In this document: in pieces, positions 35,087-44,060 of the stretch | How the letters are laid out: each line of letters begins with the position of its first letter | How positions within the stretch are numbered: position 1 is the first letter of the stretch | Source of the DNA: Rufibacter roseolus | GTDB taxonomy: Bacteria; Bacteroidota; Bacteroidia; Cytophagales; Hymenobacteraceae | DNA: 64,000 nt | Assembly (NCBI RefSeq): GCF_017916365.1 | Contig: NZ_JAFMSU010000002.1 | Coordinates: 310,001-374,000, forward strand | Reading direction: 5' to 3' | Program-made: the position numbers and the translations under genes | The notes under the pieces: generated by a model | What the model was told of the DNA's origin: nothing | What the model saw: the letters and a program-made list of their open reading frames with translations, nothing else | The model's database searches: none

Positions 35087-35491
35087 TCATGGCATGCGGC
35101 GCGCCGACATCATTCCGCCAAAGTAAGCCATAGGCAGGAAGATGATGAAAGCGACTATTTTAAACCAGAGCGGGTAAGAAGCGGGCAGGAGATTGGCCAG
35201 GCCCATGGCCAGTAAAAAGACGCCCACCAGCAGGGCATGCAGAATGAGTCTTTGATGGGTAACCCTGGCTGCCACCATACCCCCGAAGAAAGACCCAAGC
35301 GCAAATCCTAGTAAATTCACTAATAGACCTTCAGTGGGGTATCCGGGAAGGGAACCAGCTATGACATCCACTTCCGGAACGATGATTTGCGCCGGAGAAG
35401 GGTAGAGCTGCTGGCTCATGGTCTGGACCAGGCTGATGGTAAATACGCCAACCGCGGTTCCGCCTAAAACTGCGAGAATGCTTCTGAACAT
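35087..35491 (-). CDS. Small integral membrane protein, unknown
   Basis: A 134-aa protein with four predicted membrane segments: about 3-22, 55-76 (Gly-rich, LLVNLLGFALGSFFGGMVAA), 85-103 and 109-128. A polar loop lies between the first two. No catalytic motif was seen. Similar four-helix proteins of unknown function are common in Bacteroidota. It lies alone between ribF and scoA, transcribed leftward from ATG 35491. Confidence 0.6.
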   Translation of the reverse strand: MFRSILAVLGGTAVGVFTISLVQTMSQQLYPSPAQIIVPEVDVIAGSLPGYPTEGLLVNLLGFALGSFFGGMVAARVTHQRLILHALLVGVFLLAMGLANLLPASYPLWFKIVAFIIFLPMAYFGGMMSARRMP

Positions 35492-35588
35492 GGAACAGTC
35501 TTGTGTTAGATGAAAAACCAGAACCCGGCTTCCTTCCCCCTCTTCCTTTTTCGTGAAAGCCCGGGGTGAAGTTACGGATTTGCCGGAT

Positions 35589-36515
35589 TTATCCTAACAC
35601 TTGTAAGGCTGCTACCTTGTCTAAATGGAGTTGTTGGGTAAGTGCCTCCAACCCATCGAATTTCTCTTCGGCGCGCAGGTAGGAAATAAAGGAAAGGGTG
35701 ATTTCCTGGCCGTACAGGTCAGCCTCAAAATCAAAGATGTTCACTTCAATGGTTTGTTTTGTGCCCTGCACCGTTGGGTTCATGCCGATGCTCAGCATAC
35801 CCTTGAAATGGCCCATTGGCGTTTGCACTGTGACGGCATAGATGCCCTGGGCGGGCACCAGCTTCAGCTTTTCCTGGGGCTCCACGTTGGCAGTGGGGTA
35901 CCCTATGGTGCGGCCCAGTTGTTTGCCTTTGACCACGGTACCGGTAAGGGAATAAGGCCTGCCTAGGTATTTGGCGGCAGTGGCCACGTCGCCGCGCTCC
36001 AGGGCGGTTCTGATTTTGCTGGAACTCACGCCCACGGCGTCAATGTCCTGGCGCGGAATCTCCTCTACGGTGAACCCGTACCGCTGGGCATTCTGCTGCA
36101 GGTAGTCAAAACCGCCTTCACGGTTCTTCCCGAAACGGTGGTCATAGCCAATCACCAGTTTCCTGGTCCCGATGGCCTGGATCAGAATCTGCTGGATGTA
36201 TTCTTCTGAGGAAAGCTGCGCGAACTCACGGGTGAACGGCAGCAGTAATAGGTAATCTACCCCAAAAGCTCTCAGGGCCTCAATCCGTTCCTCAATGGTG
36301 GAAAGCAGATGCAGGGAACTGTCTTCGGGGTCCAGCACGGTGCGGGGATGGGGCCAATAGCTAATCACCACGCTCTGCCCATCGCACTGGCGGGCAGCCT
36401 CAATAAGCCTGGAAAGGATTTTCTGGTGGCCTATATGGACGCCATCAAACGTGCCGGAGGTGACTACGGCATGGGAAAGGGAAGGAAAGTCTTTAAGCTC
36501 CCGGATGACGATCAT
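35589..36515 (-). CDS. ribF: Bifunctional riboflavin kinase/FAD synthetase
   Basis: A 308-aa enzyme making FMN and then FAD from riboflavin and ATP. The N-terminal adenylyltransferase domain starts VVTSGTFDGVHIGHQKIL, with ISYWPHPRTVLDP and IGYDHRFGKNREG. The C-terminal flavokinase domain (about 180-305) contains GRTIGYPTANVEP, GIYAVTV and GMLSIGMNPT. It is the last gene of a leftward run ftsX-DUF3098-uppP-truB-ribF and overlaps truB by 23 bp. Confidence 0.94.
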   Translation of the reverse strand: MIVIRELKDFPSLSHAVVTSGTFDGVHIGHQKILSRLIEAARQCDGQSVVISYWPHPRTVLDPEDSSLHLLSTIEERIEALRAFGVDYLLLLPFTREFAQLSSEEYIQQILIQAIGTRKLVIGYDHRFGKNREGGFDYLQQNAQRYGFTVEEIPRQDIDAVGVSSSKIRTALERGDVATAAKYLGRPYSLTGTVVKGKQLGRTIGYPTANVEPQEKLKLVPAQGIYAVTVQTPMGHFKGMLSIGMNPTVQGTKQTIEVNIFDFEADLYGQEITLSFISYLRAEEKFDGLEALTQQLHLDKVAALQVLG

Positions 36516-37203
36516 AGTGCGCCTGTTGTTTTTCGCGGAGCTCCTGAAGTTGATCTAAGCTCATGGCATCCTCCAAACGGTAATTACCTATGCGGGTCCG
36601 CACCAATTTGGAGAGGTAAGCCCCGCAGCCTAGTTTAAGACCAAAGTCCCGCGCCAAACTACGGATATAGGTTCCTTTGGAGCATACTACCTTAAAGTGC
36701 ACTTGGTTGCCCTCCACGCCGGTAAGCGTAAACTCTTTGATGGTGATGCGCTTGGATTTGATCTCGGCTTCCTCGCCACGGCGGGCCAGGGCATAGGCTC
36801 GCTCGCCGTTCACCTTCACCGCCGAGTAAATAGGAGGGGTCTGGTCGATTTCGCCCAGGAAAGAAGTAGCGGCCTCTCTTAGCATTTCCTCGGTAAGGTG
36901 CTCAGTAGGAGCGGTGCTGTCTATTTCTGTTTCCAGATCGAAGGAAGGCGTAGTGTGGCCCAGGACGAACGTGCCGGTGTATTCTTTTTCCTGCGCCTGG
37001 ATTTCTTCAATGCGCTTGGTGAATTTACCGGTGCACAGAATGAGCAGGCCGGTGGCCAATGGGTCCAACGTGCCGGCGTGACCTATTTTCTTTATGCGGA
37101 GCGCATACTTGGTTTTCTTGACCACGTCAAAGGAGGTCCAGGTAAGGGGCTTGTCAATTAAAAGAATGGCCCCGGCCTCAAAATCATAAGGAGTTTCCTG
37201 CAT
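36493..37203 (-). CDS. truB: tRNA pseudouridine-55 synthase
   Basis: A 236-aa enzyme forming pseudouridine 55 in the T-loop of tRNAs. LLIDKPLTWTSFDVVKKTK and IGHAGTLDPLATGLL with catalytic D47 are diagnostic. Further motifs are GETDQTPP-like EIDQTPPIYSAVKVNGERAYALARRG and SKGTYIRSLARDFG. It is a short form without a C-terminal PUA domain. The gene lies between uppP (2-bp gap) and ribF (overlap), so it is co-transcribed with them. Confidence 0.93.
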   Translation of the reverse strand: MQETPYDFEAGAILLIDKPLTWTSFDVVKKTKYALRIKKIGHAGTLDPLATGLLILCTGKFTKRIEEIQAQEKEYTGTFVLGHTTPSFDLETEIDSTAPTEHLTEEMLREAATSFLGEIDQTPPIYSAVKVNGERAYALARRGEEAEIKSKRITIKEFTLTGVEGNQVHFKVVCSKGTYIRSLARDFGLKLGCGAYLSKLVRTRIGNYRLEDAMSLDQLQELREKQQAHYDRHPGA

Positions 37204-37205
37204 TA

Positions 37206-38045
37206 CTATAACTGAATATCAACCCCCATGGACAATAACAACAGAATCACAAGGCCCACCAGAATGCGGTAGTAGCCAAACAGCTTAAAGCCGTGTTTGG
37301 TCAGGAAGCCTACAAAGAACTGGATGGCCGCCATGGCTACCAGAAACGCCACTATATTGCCAACCGCCAGCACCTGCCACTCCTGCGGGGTGATGGAGGC
37401 AAAGCCCGCCTGGATCTTGGGGAGGTTAAACTTTACTACGTCTGAAATCTCCAGGTGCAGCAGATCGGTGAGGACGGTGTAGGTAGCGGCGGCCAGCATG
37501 GTGGGAACGGCCATGAAAAACGAGAACTCGGCGGCTGATTTGCGAGTCATGTGTTGGGTAAGTCCCCCAATGATGGAAGAAGCCGACCGGGAAACCCCCG
37601 GAATCATGGCAATACACTGAAACAGGCCCACCACGAATGCATTCTTGTAGCTGGGGGTGGTCACGGGCCTTGGACCTGCTTTGAACCAACGGTCCACAAA
37701 GATGAGGATCAAGCCGCCCAGCAACAGACTGATGGCTACAATCTCCACCCGCTCCAGCATGGCGTTAATCACGTCCTTCAGCACAAAACCAATGGCTAGC
37801 GCCGGAATCACGGCCACCATGAGTTTTTTATAGAAGTCAAAGGAATTGATGAACCGTCTCCAGTACAGCACCACCACAGACAGGATAGCCCCAAACTGAA
37901 TGGCCACGGTAAACATCTTGGTGAACTGAAAAGCACTGATGCCCATCAGGCTGGAGGCGATGACCATATGTCCGGTAGATGACACCGGTAAAAACTCCGT
38001 CAATCCTTCCACTATGGCCAGGATGATGGCTTGCCAAATACTCAT
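37206..38045 (-). CDS. uppP: Undecaprenyl-diphosphatase
   Basis: A 279-aa membrane phosphatase (BacA/UppP family) recycling undecaprenyl pyrophosphate to the monophosphate carrier for peptidoglycan and surface glycans. Signature motifs are IVEGLTEFLPVSSTGHM (E13, E17) and PGVSRSASSIIGGL, with about eight membrane segments. It is immediately preceded by the DUF3098 gene, with no gap between that gene's stop codon and the uppP start. Confidence 0.94.
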   Translation of the reverse strand: MSIWQAIILAIVEGLTEFLPVSSTGHMVIASSLMGISAFQFTKMFTVAIQFGAILSVVVLYWRRFINSFDFYKKLMVAVIPALAIGFVLKDVINAMLERVEIVAISLLLGGLILIFVDRWFKAGPRPVTTPSYKNAFVVGLFQCIAMIPGVSRSASSIIGGLTQHMTRKSAAEFSFFMAVPTMLAAATYTVLTDLLHLEISDVVKFNLPKIQAGFASITPQEWQVLAVGNIVAFLVAMAAIQFFVGFLTKHGFKLFGYYRILVGLVILLLLSMGVDIQL

Positions 38046-38261
38046 TTAAACGTTTTTGCGGGGTTTTGCCAGAATGGCGAAGAATTGGATGATGAAACCT
38101 GCCACCAAAACGATAGGTCCTAGGGTGAGTCCCAGGAAACCGTAACCATACGGCTCAGTGTCCATTGCCATGAGAATGAACCCAATGGCCATCACCACTA
38201 AACCTAAAATCATAATCTGGTAATTGCGCCGACCGAAAGAAAAGGGGGTCTTGTTTTCCAT
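38046..38261 (-). CDS. DUF3098 small membrane protein
   Basis: A 71-aa protein with two membrane helices (about 15-32 and 42-64) and FSFGRRNYQIMILGLVVMAIGFILM, the DUF3098 pattern. Members are restricted to Bacteroidota and, as here, sit between ftsX and uppP. The function is unknown. The location suggests a link with division or lipid-carrier recycling. The start is ATG at 38261. Confidence 0.85.
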   Translation of the reverse strand: MENKTPFSFGRRNYQIMILGLVVMAIGFILMAMDTEPYGYGFLGLTLGPIVLVAGFIIQFFAILAKPRKNV

Positions 38262-38275
38262 AAAGGATATTGTCT

Positions 38276-39175
38276 TTAATATAAATCGTCTAGAGAAGCC
38301 CGGAGGTACTTTTTAACCGCCCGGTAAGAACTGAAAAAGCCCAGCACCCCGCCCAGAATCAGCAACGCGGCCATGAGCAGCAGCATCTGGCGCTCATCCC
38401 GGAGCAGGTAGAGTTCGCTGATCTCGTGGTAGGCGTACTGAAGCAAAGCGTAGAGCAGGATAGAGGCCAGGGCTCCGCTCACCAAGCCCTGAAAAGTGGC
38501 CCGATTCAAAAACGGCCGCTGGATGAAAAAGGAAGTGGCACCCACCAATTGCATGCTCCGGATAAGGAAGCGCTGGGAGAAAAGAGCCAGTTTAATGGTG
38601 TTGTTGATAAGGATGATGACCACCAACACCAGAATGCCCGCAAAGGCCAGCAGCACGATGCTCACCCGGCGTAGGTTGTGGTTGATGGAATCAATAAGGC
38701 TTTCCACGTAATCCACTTCGTACACACCCAGGGTGTTCTGCAGGTCCTGCTTTATCTTTTTGAGGTTTTCAGAGGTAGCAAACTCGGGATTGATGCGCAG
38801 GATAAAGGCATCGCGGAGCGGGTTTTCGCCCAGGAAGGTGAGGAAATCCTCGCCACTCTCGTCAATAAATTCTTTGGCGCCCTGCTCTTTGGACATGAAC
38901 AGGACCTGGGGGTGGTTCTCCTCGTAGGCGATGTACTCTTTGCGGCCCAGCGTCTTTTTCAGCTTCTCCACCTCCAGCGGGGTGATGTCGCGGTCCAGGT
39001 ACACCTGCACTTCTATATTCTGTTTCACCAGGTTAGAAAGCTTGCCGGCATGGATGAGCAGCAGCCCAAAGGAACCTATTACAAACAACGCCAACGTGAT
39101 ACTGAAGATCACCATGGTGTGCGGGTAATTGCCTAGCTTTTTCTTGCGGGTATGTTTGAGCGGTTTAGCAGCCAT
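38276..39175 (-). CDS. ftsX: Cell-division protein FtsX
   Basis: A 299-aa inner-membrane protein, partner of the ATPase FtsE, activating peptidoglycan hydrolases at the septum. Topology: cytosolic Lys-rich start, TM1 (about 23-44), periplasmic domain (about 50-165, with VQVYLDRDITPLEVEKL), then three TMs, of which the last two flank LYLLRDERQ. RSMQLVGATSFFIQRPFLNRATFQG is the conserved coupling loop. The ATG at 39175 is preferred over an upstream TTG. ftsE is not adjacent. First gene of the ftsX-ribF run. Confidence 0.92.
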   Translation of the reverse strand: MAAKPLKHTRKKKLGNYPHTMVIFSITLALFVIGSFGLLLIHAGKLSNLVKQNIEVQVYLDRDITPLEVEKLKKTLGRKEYIAYEENHPQVLFMSKEQGAKEFIDESGEDFLTFLGENPLRDAFILRINPEFATSENLKKIKQDLQNTLGVYEVDYVESLIDSINHNLRRVSIVLLAFAGILVLVVIILINNTIKLALFSQRFLIRSMQLVGATSFFIQRPFLNRATFQGLVSGALASILLYALLQYAYHEISELYLLRDERQMLLLMAALLILGGVLGFFSSYRAVKKYLRASLDDLY

Positions 39176-39190
39176 AAAAACGTGTGCCGG

Positions 39191-39198
39191 CAAAAATA
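39191..39198 (-). promoter_or_regulatory. Putative -7 element for the ftsX operon
   Basis: The minus strand reads TATTTTTG (TAnnTTTG), 15 nt before the ftsX ATG, giving a very short leader. No good -33 TTG. Confidence 0.42.
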
Positions 39199-39230
39199 GT
39201 AATTATTTAGAAGAAGAACGGCGCACCCGG

Positions 39231-39268
39231 CGTTTTTCCCCTGATTTCTGAAAAAGAGCCCTAAAACC
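39231..39268. repeat. Palindromic element downstream of tamB (second of two)
   Basis: CGTTTTTCCCCTGATTT and GAAAAAGAGCCCTAAAACCG. With 39352-39391 it gives two copies in the 217-bp gap between tamB and ftsX. Confidence 0.55.
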
Positions 39269-39351
39269 GAGGCCTTGCCCAAGCCTCTGCCGATTCACTT
39301 TTTAACTTCCTAAAACCAGCTTCTTCTGTCCTCTGAAAGGTTTTTACGGTC

Positions 39352-39391
39352 TGATTTAGGGCCGATTTTTCAGAAACAGACCCTAAACCGC
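39352..39391. repeat. Palindromic element at the tamB 3' end (first of two)
   Basis: CTGATTTAGGGCCGATTTTT and CAGAAACAGACCCTAAACCG, ending one base before the tamB stop codon (39393). Confidence 0.6.
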
Positions 39392-39392
39392 C

Positions 39393-42300
39393 TTACAGGT
39401 CCTGGATGCTGGTAGGTGTATCATCCTGGATCTGCAGGATGCGCTCACGCTCGGCGGCGCGTTGGGCTCGCTTGCTCAGCTTGCGGCGTCGGAAAAGCTC
39501 CCCGAAACGGTCAAAGTTGGCCTGGTGCAGCACGCTTACGGTCTGGCGGCTGGCGGTGGCGTTCGCCTCAAAGTCCCGCGGGGTAGTCTCGTAGGTAGCC
39601 CGCAGCCTCAGCTGGCCGCTCTGGCTCAGGTAATACTCGACTGACCAATCACCGGCGGCGGTGGAGCGGTTGTTGCCCAGGCGGTTGTTGTTTACGCTGC
39701 CCTCGCGGGTCACTTTAAGACGCCCCTCCAGGAAAGTATAGCTCAGCCGCAGCTGCACATCGTCCAGAACCTGGTTTCCGTTGCCGCTCACCCCAATGTC
39801 CACTTCCAGATTGCTGTCTATCTGTGAGAGCCAATAGCTGAGTTGGTTTGAGAAAAGCTCGCCCACGCTGCTGCCCAGATCCCCTACGCCCAGACCTACC
39901 TGTAACTCATCCCTGGCTGATAATCTTTTGAAAGCCAGCAGGGAGAAGACCTGGCGGTTCAATTCCTGTTCATCGTTTCTGATGTTGTTGAGGTAGCGGG
40001 TGATCTGGTCCTCCAGCAAACTGGGCGTATCATTGAACTCCAGGTTCAGCCTGATCTGCGGGGTGGTGAGCGGCCCGTCCAGGTCCATCACGGCCGTTAC
40101 CGGGTAACGGGAACGCGCTGCCGCACTCTGCTGCTGCTGCTCACTCAGATCGGCCAGGATTGGGGCCAGGGAAACCCGTTGGGTGTACTCGGCGGTGATG
40201 TTGAGGAGCCCTTCCAGCGGGTCGCCGTTCCAGGTGACGGTGCCGCCGGGCCGTACGTTGAATTCCTTGTTGATTACTCCCAAGAGGGTAAAGTTGTAGC
40301 GGCCCTGCACGATCTCGTAGTTCCCGTACATGGCAAACTCCCCGCGGGTGTCAATCTCCATCCGGAGGTTGCCGCGGCCCCGGCCCCGGATAATATCTCC
40401 CGTACGCTCGTCAAAGATGAGTTCTATGTAGGCGTTCTCATTCACGTCCAGGTTGAAGTTAAGCCGGATGCCGCTCAGATCCACGCCTCTTTTCACCAGG
40501 GTGGTGTCTCGGGCAGTGGTGGTATCCTGGCGGGCAGGGTTGTTGTTCACGAACGTGATGAAGTTCTGCCGTTCCAGGGCGGTGGTGTTGTCCAGCGGAA
40601 TGGCGATGTTGGTGCGTTCCTCGCTGCGGGCGGTCACGTTCACCTGCAGGTTAGAGGTGGCGCCCAGCGCGGTAACCTCGCCCGTGGCGAAGGCTGTTCC
40701 GTAGTACAGCGGGTTATCGGCGCGGGTGGTGTTCAAAACCATGAACTTGTTGAACCGGGCCCTGAGGTCCAGCACCATGTTCTGGAAGCCATCATGGAAA
40801 ATGCCGCCGTTGAGCACGGCCACGTTGTTATAGATATCCCGCACGCGCACATTCTGGAAAGAGATGTCATTCTCAGTGAAATAGACGCGGTCAGAGAATG
40901 TGTACTTGGTTTTGAGGTAATTGAACACAAAAGAGCCATCAGTCACCATGACTGAGCCTTTGAGAATAGGGCCCGTGAGTTTCCCCGAGATCCGCACGCG
41001 GCCGTCCATGGTGCCGCCCAAGTCAGACATGATGGTCTTGAGCACGGGCTCCACCAGTTTCATCTGGGCATCGTCTAAGACGGCTAGCAGGTCCAGTTCC
41101 TCTTTGCCGCCCCTTGGGTCATAATTACCCGTGAGAGAGAGCACTTTCTTGTTATCTCTGCTGATGCCCAGATCCACGTTCATGCGGTGCAGGCGGTTCT
41201 CCCAGTTGGTAGTGCCGGCCACGTTGCCAATGAGCTGGTTCCCGATCATGAACGTGTCTACGGCCAGGTTGGAAGACAGCTGGATTTCATTGTAAAGGTC
41301 GCGGATCTGCAATTCTGCGTTTAGGCGGCCGTCTATTTTATCCGGGAGGAGAGGGTTCAGGTTCTCCAGCCGGAAATTGGCCAGGCTCACCGTGAGCAGG
41401 TCCTGCGGATTCCGGGACAACACCCCAAAGATGTTTACACTCTGTGGTCCGTTAGACAGGGTCACGTTATCAAAACGCACGGCCCCTCCGTCAAAAACAA
41501 TGGTGTTGTTGGGCGAGATGTTCCAGACTTTGTCCAGCACGTTGATGTTGGACTGGTTGAAGACCACCTGGATCTGGTCCCGCTCAAATGACACGTTCCC
41601 GCTGATGTTGGCGCGGTTGGTGGTGCCCGTCTGCGCGATGTTGCTTGAGAACCTGATGAGGCGGTCGCTCCAGACGCCTTCCACGTATAGCTTCTCGGTG
41701 TCGCCGGCACTGCCCAGTTTCTGCCGCTCAGAGGTGATGAGGGTGTTGGCCAGGACATCGGGGCTGTTCCAGAGCTTGGAGGAGGTGACTTCCAGATTAT
41801 TGCCGTAAAACTCATTTTTGCCATAGAAGATGGTATCAATCTGGCTTACAAGCGTTAACATGGTGGTGGGCCCGTTCCGGAAAGTACCTTTCATGGTAGA
41901 AAAGTCAGAGATGGAAACATTGGGCAAAAAGGCGTGCAACACCGGGTTGATACGCCGCAGGTGCACATCCAAATCCACTTCGTAATAAGCCGGGGGAATA
42001 GGGGACTTGCGGCGGTAGTAGTTGTCTATCCTTAAAGGGTTGTTCTCCAGGTTCAGGCGGTATTCTTCATAGAGCGTCTCCAGGTCCCGGAAAAAGGTGG
42101 AGTAGAGGAAATTACCGCCCAACTGCAGCGCCAGCACCTCAGAGCCCACGTGCAGCTCCCGGATACCATTATGAAAGTGCGACTCAATGGAAAGCGAGTC
42201 AATGGCTACCTGCTTACCGCTGTACTGAAGTTTGGTGTTTTTGAAGTTGGCCAGCCCGTAGATCTCGTCCAACTTGATGCCCGTGAAGTCCACATCGGCC

Positions 42301-44054
42301 ACGGTGGAAACCACAATGCCCTGCTTGGTGAACCCCAGCGCCCGCAGGTCGGCGGTTCTGATGTTGGTTTTCAGGTCAAACACCTGGCGGTTGTTCTGCA
42401 GGTTGATCTGGCCCGTGGCAGAAAGTTTCAGGTTAGGGTCATTGATGCTGAGGTCTCCGTTGAAAGTCTGGCGGCTCAGATCAGCGTTCACCACAATATT
42501 CCGGAAGTTGTAGTTGTTGAGGTTGAGGGCGTTGATCTTGGCGTCCATGTTCAGGCGGGCGGTGGCCAGGCTGAACCCGCTGCCCTGCAATTTGCCATCC
42601 AGCGCCACTTTTTTAATCACGCTGCGGTCGCCCAGCAGGCCGCCCACGTCAAAACCGCTGGTGCGCAGGTAACCCCGGTACGCCGAGCGGTCAATGTTGT
42701 TCTTGTCGAACTTGAGGTTGATATCCGAGACCAGGTTCCCCAGCGGGGTCTTGAACGAGCCGTTGGCCACGAAGTCATTGTAGAAACCGGTGAATTCGCC
42801 TTCCAGCCGCACGGTGCCCGCCCGGGCCGCCATCTCATAGGCTTTGCGGGGAAGGAACTTCTTAATGTCCCTGGCATTGATGGAGCTGGGCCCCAGGTGC
42901 AGATCGGCGAAGGTGTTTTTGAAATTGGGCAAACCGTCGGCCGAGACATCGCCGGTGATGTGGGTGTACTGGCCGTAGCGCAGGTCTATGTCCCGGGCAT
43001 CGAAGTTCCGCACCTTGCCTTTGACCTTGCCAGAGAGCAGTACCTTTTCGTTCACATCTTTCAAAACCGGGGCAAAAAGGGCGACATCGTCTGACGTGAT
43101 GTAGGTACTGTCAAAGTCAGCGGTCACGTTCATGCTGTCGTTGAAATCCTTGAAGTTCCAGAACTGCCGGTAATCAAAGCGCACGTATTTGGCCAGGTGG
43201 CTGTTGTTCACGCGCAGGTTCAGGTTGTCCCACTCCCAGAAAGTAGGGGCGAACGTCATGCGGGTGTCCAAGTCTTTGAGGTAGGTTTTGGAATTCCGGT
43301 CCATGGTGGTGAGGCTGGTGACCACTGTATGGATGGTGTCTCCTTTGAGGTTGATTTCCGAAAAACGGCCATTAATCCGCTCCAGATCCATGTGCTGGTA
43401 GTCCAGGCCATAGTCGGTGCGGGGCGAGTTGTAGTTGTGGTAGGTGAAAAGTCCATCCTTCAAAACAATCTCATCAATCTTGAAATCGAAGGGCGTTTTA
43501 GCCTTGGTGGTGTCTTTGGTGATGAGGTTAGACAAAGCCGTAATGAACGTGCTCATGTTGAGCGTATCGGTGCCTTCGTATTTGATGAGGTTGGCCTCGG
43601 GCCGGGTAAGGGTGAGCGAGGCGATGTGCAGCCGGTCGGGCTGGAATTTCACGGTGGGGATGGCCAGAACTTTGTCCCTTCCTACCGGAATTCGCCACTT
43701 GTCAGCCTTGAAGAGCTGGAAAAAGCCGATGTTCGCATCCACTTCGCCCACGTAGAAGAGCGTCTTTTTCTGGCGGTCCAGCACCCGCACATCGTTGAGC
43801 AGCACGCTCTTGAAGAAACGGATGTCTACGCTCCCGATGGTGACCTGGTGATGGATGGTCTGGGAAAGGGTCTTTGCCGCTTTTTGGGCAACCTTGGTCT
43901 GAACCGACGGAAAACGCAGCGCCAGGACGAGGGTACCCGCCACTACTACCACCAGGATTAGCAGGCCCAGAATTATTTTTAACAGAGCTTTTGCTATAAC
44001 TTGCGGGTAGTTTTTCTTTTTTTCTAGCGTCTCTTCTTGGTCTTGCGTCTCCAA
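39393..44054 (-). CDS. tamB: TamB/AsmA-like envelope protein
   Basis: A 1553-aa protein anchored by one N-terminal TM (about 24-48) and then almost entirely beta-repeat sequence, ending in the conserved TamB C-terminal (DUF490) domain (NITAEYTQRVSLAPIL, PQIRLNLEFNDTPSLLEDQITRYLNNIRNDEQELNRQVFSLLAF, FSNQLSYWLSQ). TamB-family proteins form long grooved bridges for lipid transport or outer-membrane protein assembly. No TamA is adjacent. The only in-frame start ahead of the TM is TTG at 44054, since a TAA stop lies eight codons upstream. It is divergent from tsaD with start codons 6 bp apart. Confidence 0.88.
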   Translation of the reverse strand: METQDQEETLEKKKNYPQVIAKALLKIILGLLILVVVVAGTLVLALRFPSVQTKVAQKAAKTLSQTIHHQVTIGSVDIRFFKSVLLNDVRVLDRQKKTLFYVGEVDANIGFFQLFKADKWRIPVGRDKVLAIPTVKFQPDRLHIASLTLTRPEANLIKYEGTDTLNMSTFITALSNLITKDTTKAKTPFDFKIDEIVLKDGLFTYHNYNSPRTDYGLDYQHMDLERINGRFSEINLKGDTIHTVVTSLTTMDRNSKTYLKDLDTRMTFAPTFWEWDNLNLRVNNSHLAKYVRFDYRQFWNFKDFNDSMNVTADFDSTYITSDDVALFAPVLKDVNEKVLLSGKVKGKVRNFDARDIDLRYGQYTHITGDVSADGLPNFKNTFADLHLGPSSINARDIKKFLPRKAYEMAARAGTVRLEGEFTGFYNDFVANGSFKTPLGNLVSDINLKFDKNNIDRSAYRGYLRTSGFDVGGLLGDRSVIKKVALDGKLQGSGFSLATARLNMDAKINALNLNNYNFRNIVVNADLSRQTFNGDLSINDPNLKLSATGQINLQNNRQVFDLKTNIRTADLRALGFTKQGIVVSTVADVDFTGIKLDEIYGLANFKNTKLQYSGKQVAIDSLSIESHFHNGIRELHVGSEVLALQLGGNFLYSTFFRDLETLYEEYRLNLENNPLRIDNYYRRKSPIPPAYYEVDLDVHLRRINPVLHAFLPNVSISDFSTMKGTFRNGPTTMLTLVSQIDTIFYGKNEFYGNNLEVTSSKLWNSPDVLANTLITSERQKLGSAGDTEKLYVEGVWSDRLIRFSSNIAQTGTTNRANISGNVSFERDQIQVVFNQSNINVLDKVWNISPNNTIVFDGGAVRFDNVTLSNGPQSVNIFGVLSRNPQDLLTVSLANFRLENLNPLLPDKIDGRLNAELQIRDLYNEIQLSSNLAVDTFMIGNQLIGNVAGTTNWENRLHRMNVDLGISRDNKKVLSLTGNYDPRGGKEELDLLAVLDDAQMKLVEPVLKTIMSDLGGTMDGRVRISGKLTGPILKGSVMVTDGSFVFNYLKTKYTFSDRVYFTENDISFQNVRVRDIYNNVAVLNGGIFHDGFQNMVLDLRARFNKFMVLNTTRADNPLYYGTAFATGEVTALGATSNLQVNVTARSEERTNIAIPLDNTTALERQNFITFVNNNPARQDTTTARDTTLVKRGVDLSGIRLNFNLDVNENAYIELIFDERTGDIIRGRGRGNLRMEIDTRGEFAMYGNYEIVQGRYNFTLLGVINKEFNVRPGGTVTWNGDPLEGLLNITAEYTQRVSLAPILADLSEQQQQSAAARSRYPVTAVMDLDGPLTTPQIRLNLEFNDTPSLLEDQITRYLNNIRNDEQELNRQVFSLLAFKRLSARDELQVGLGVGDLGSSVGELFSNQLSYWLSQIDSNLEVDIGVSGNGNQVLDDVQLRLSYTFLEGRLKVTREGSVNNNRLGNNRSTAAGDWSVEYYLSQSGQLRLRATYETTPRDFEANATASRQTVSVLHQANFDRFGELFRRRKLSKRAQRAAERERILQIQDDTPTSIQDL

Positions 44055-44060
44055 CGGATT

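Noticed and set aside
42150-43094. Rightward open frame of 314 codons opposite tamB
   Set aside because: No recognisable domain or start context, and it is antisense to a continuous TamB-like frame.
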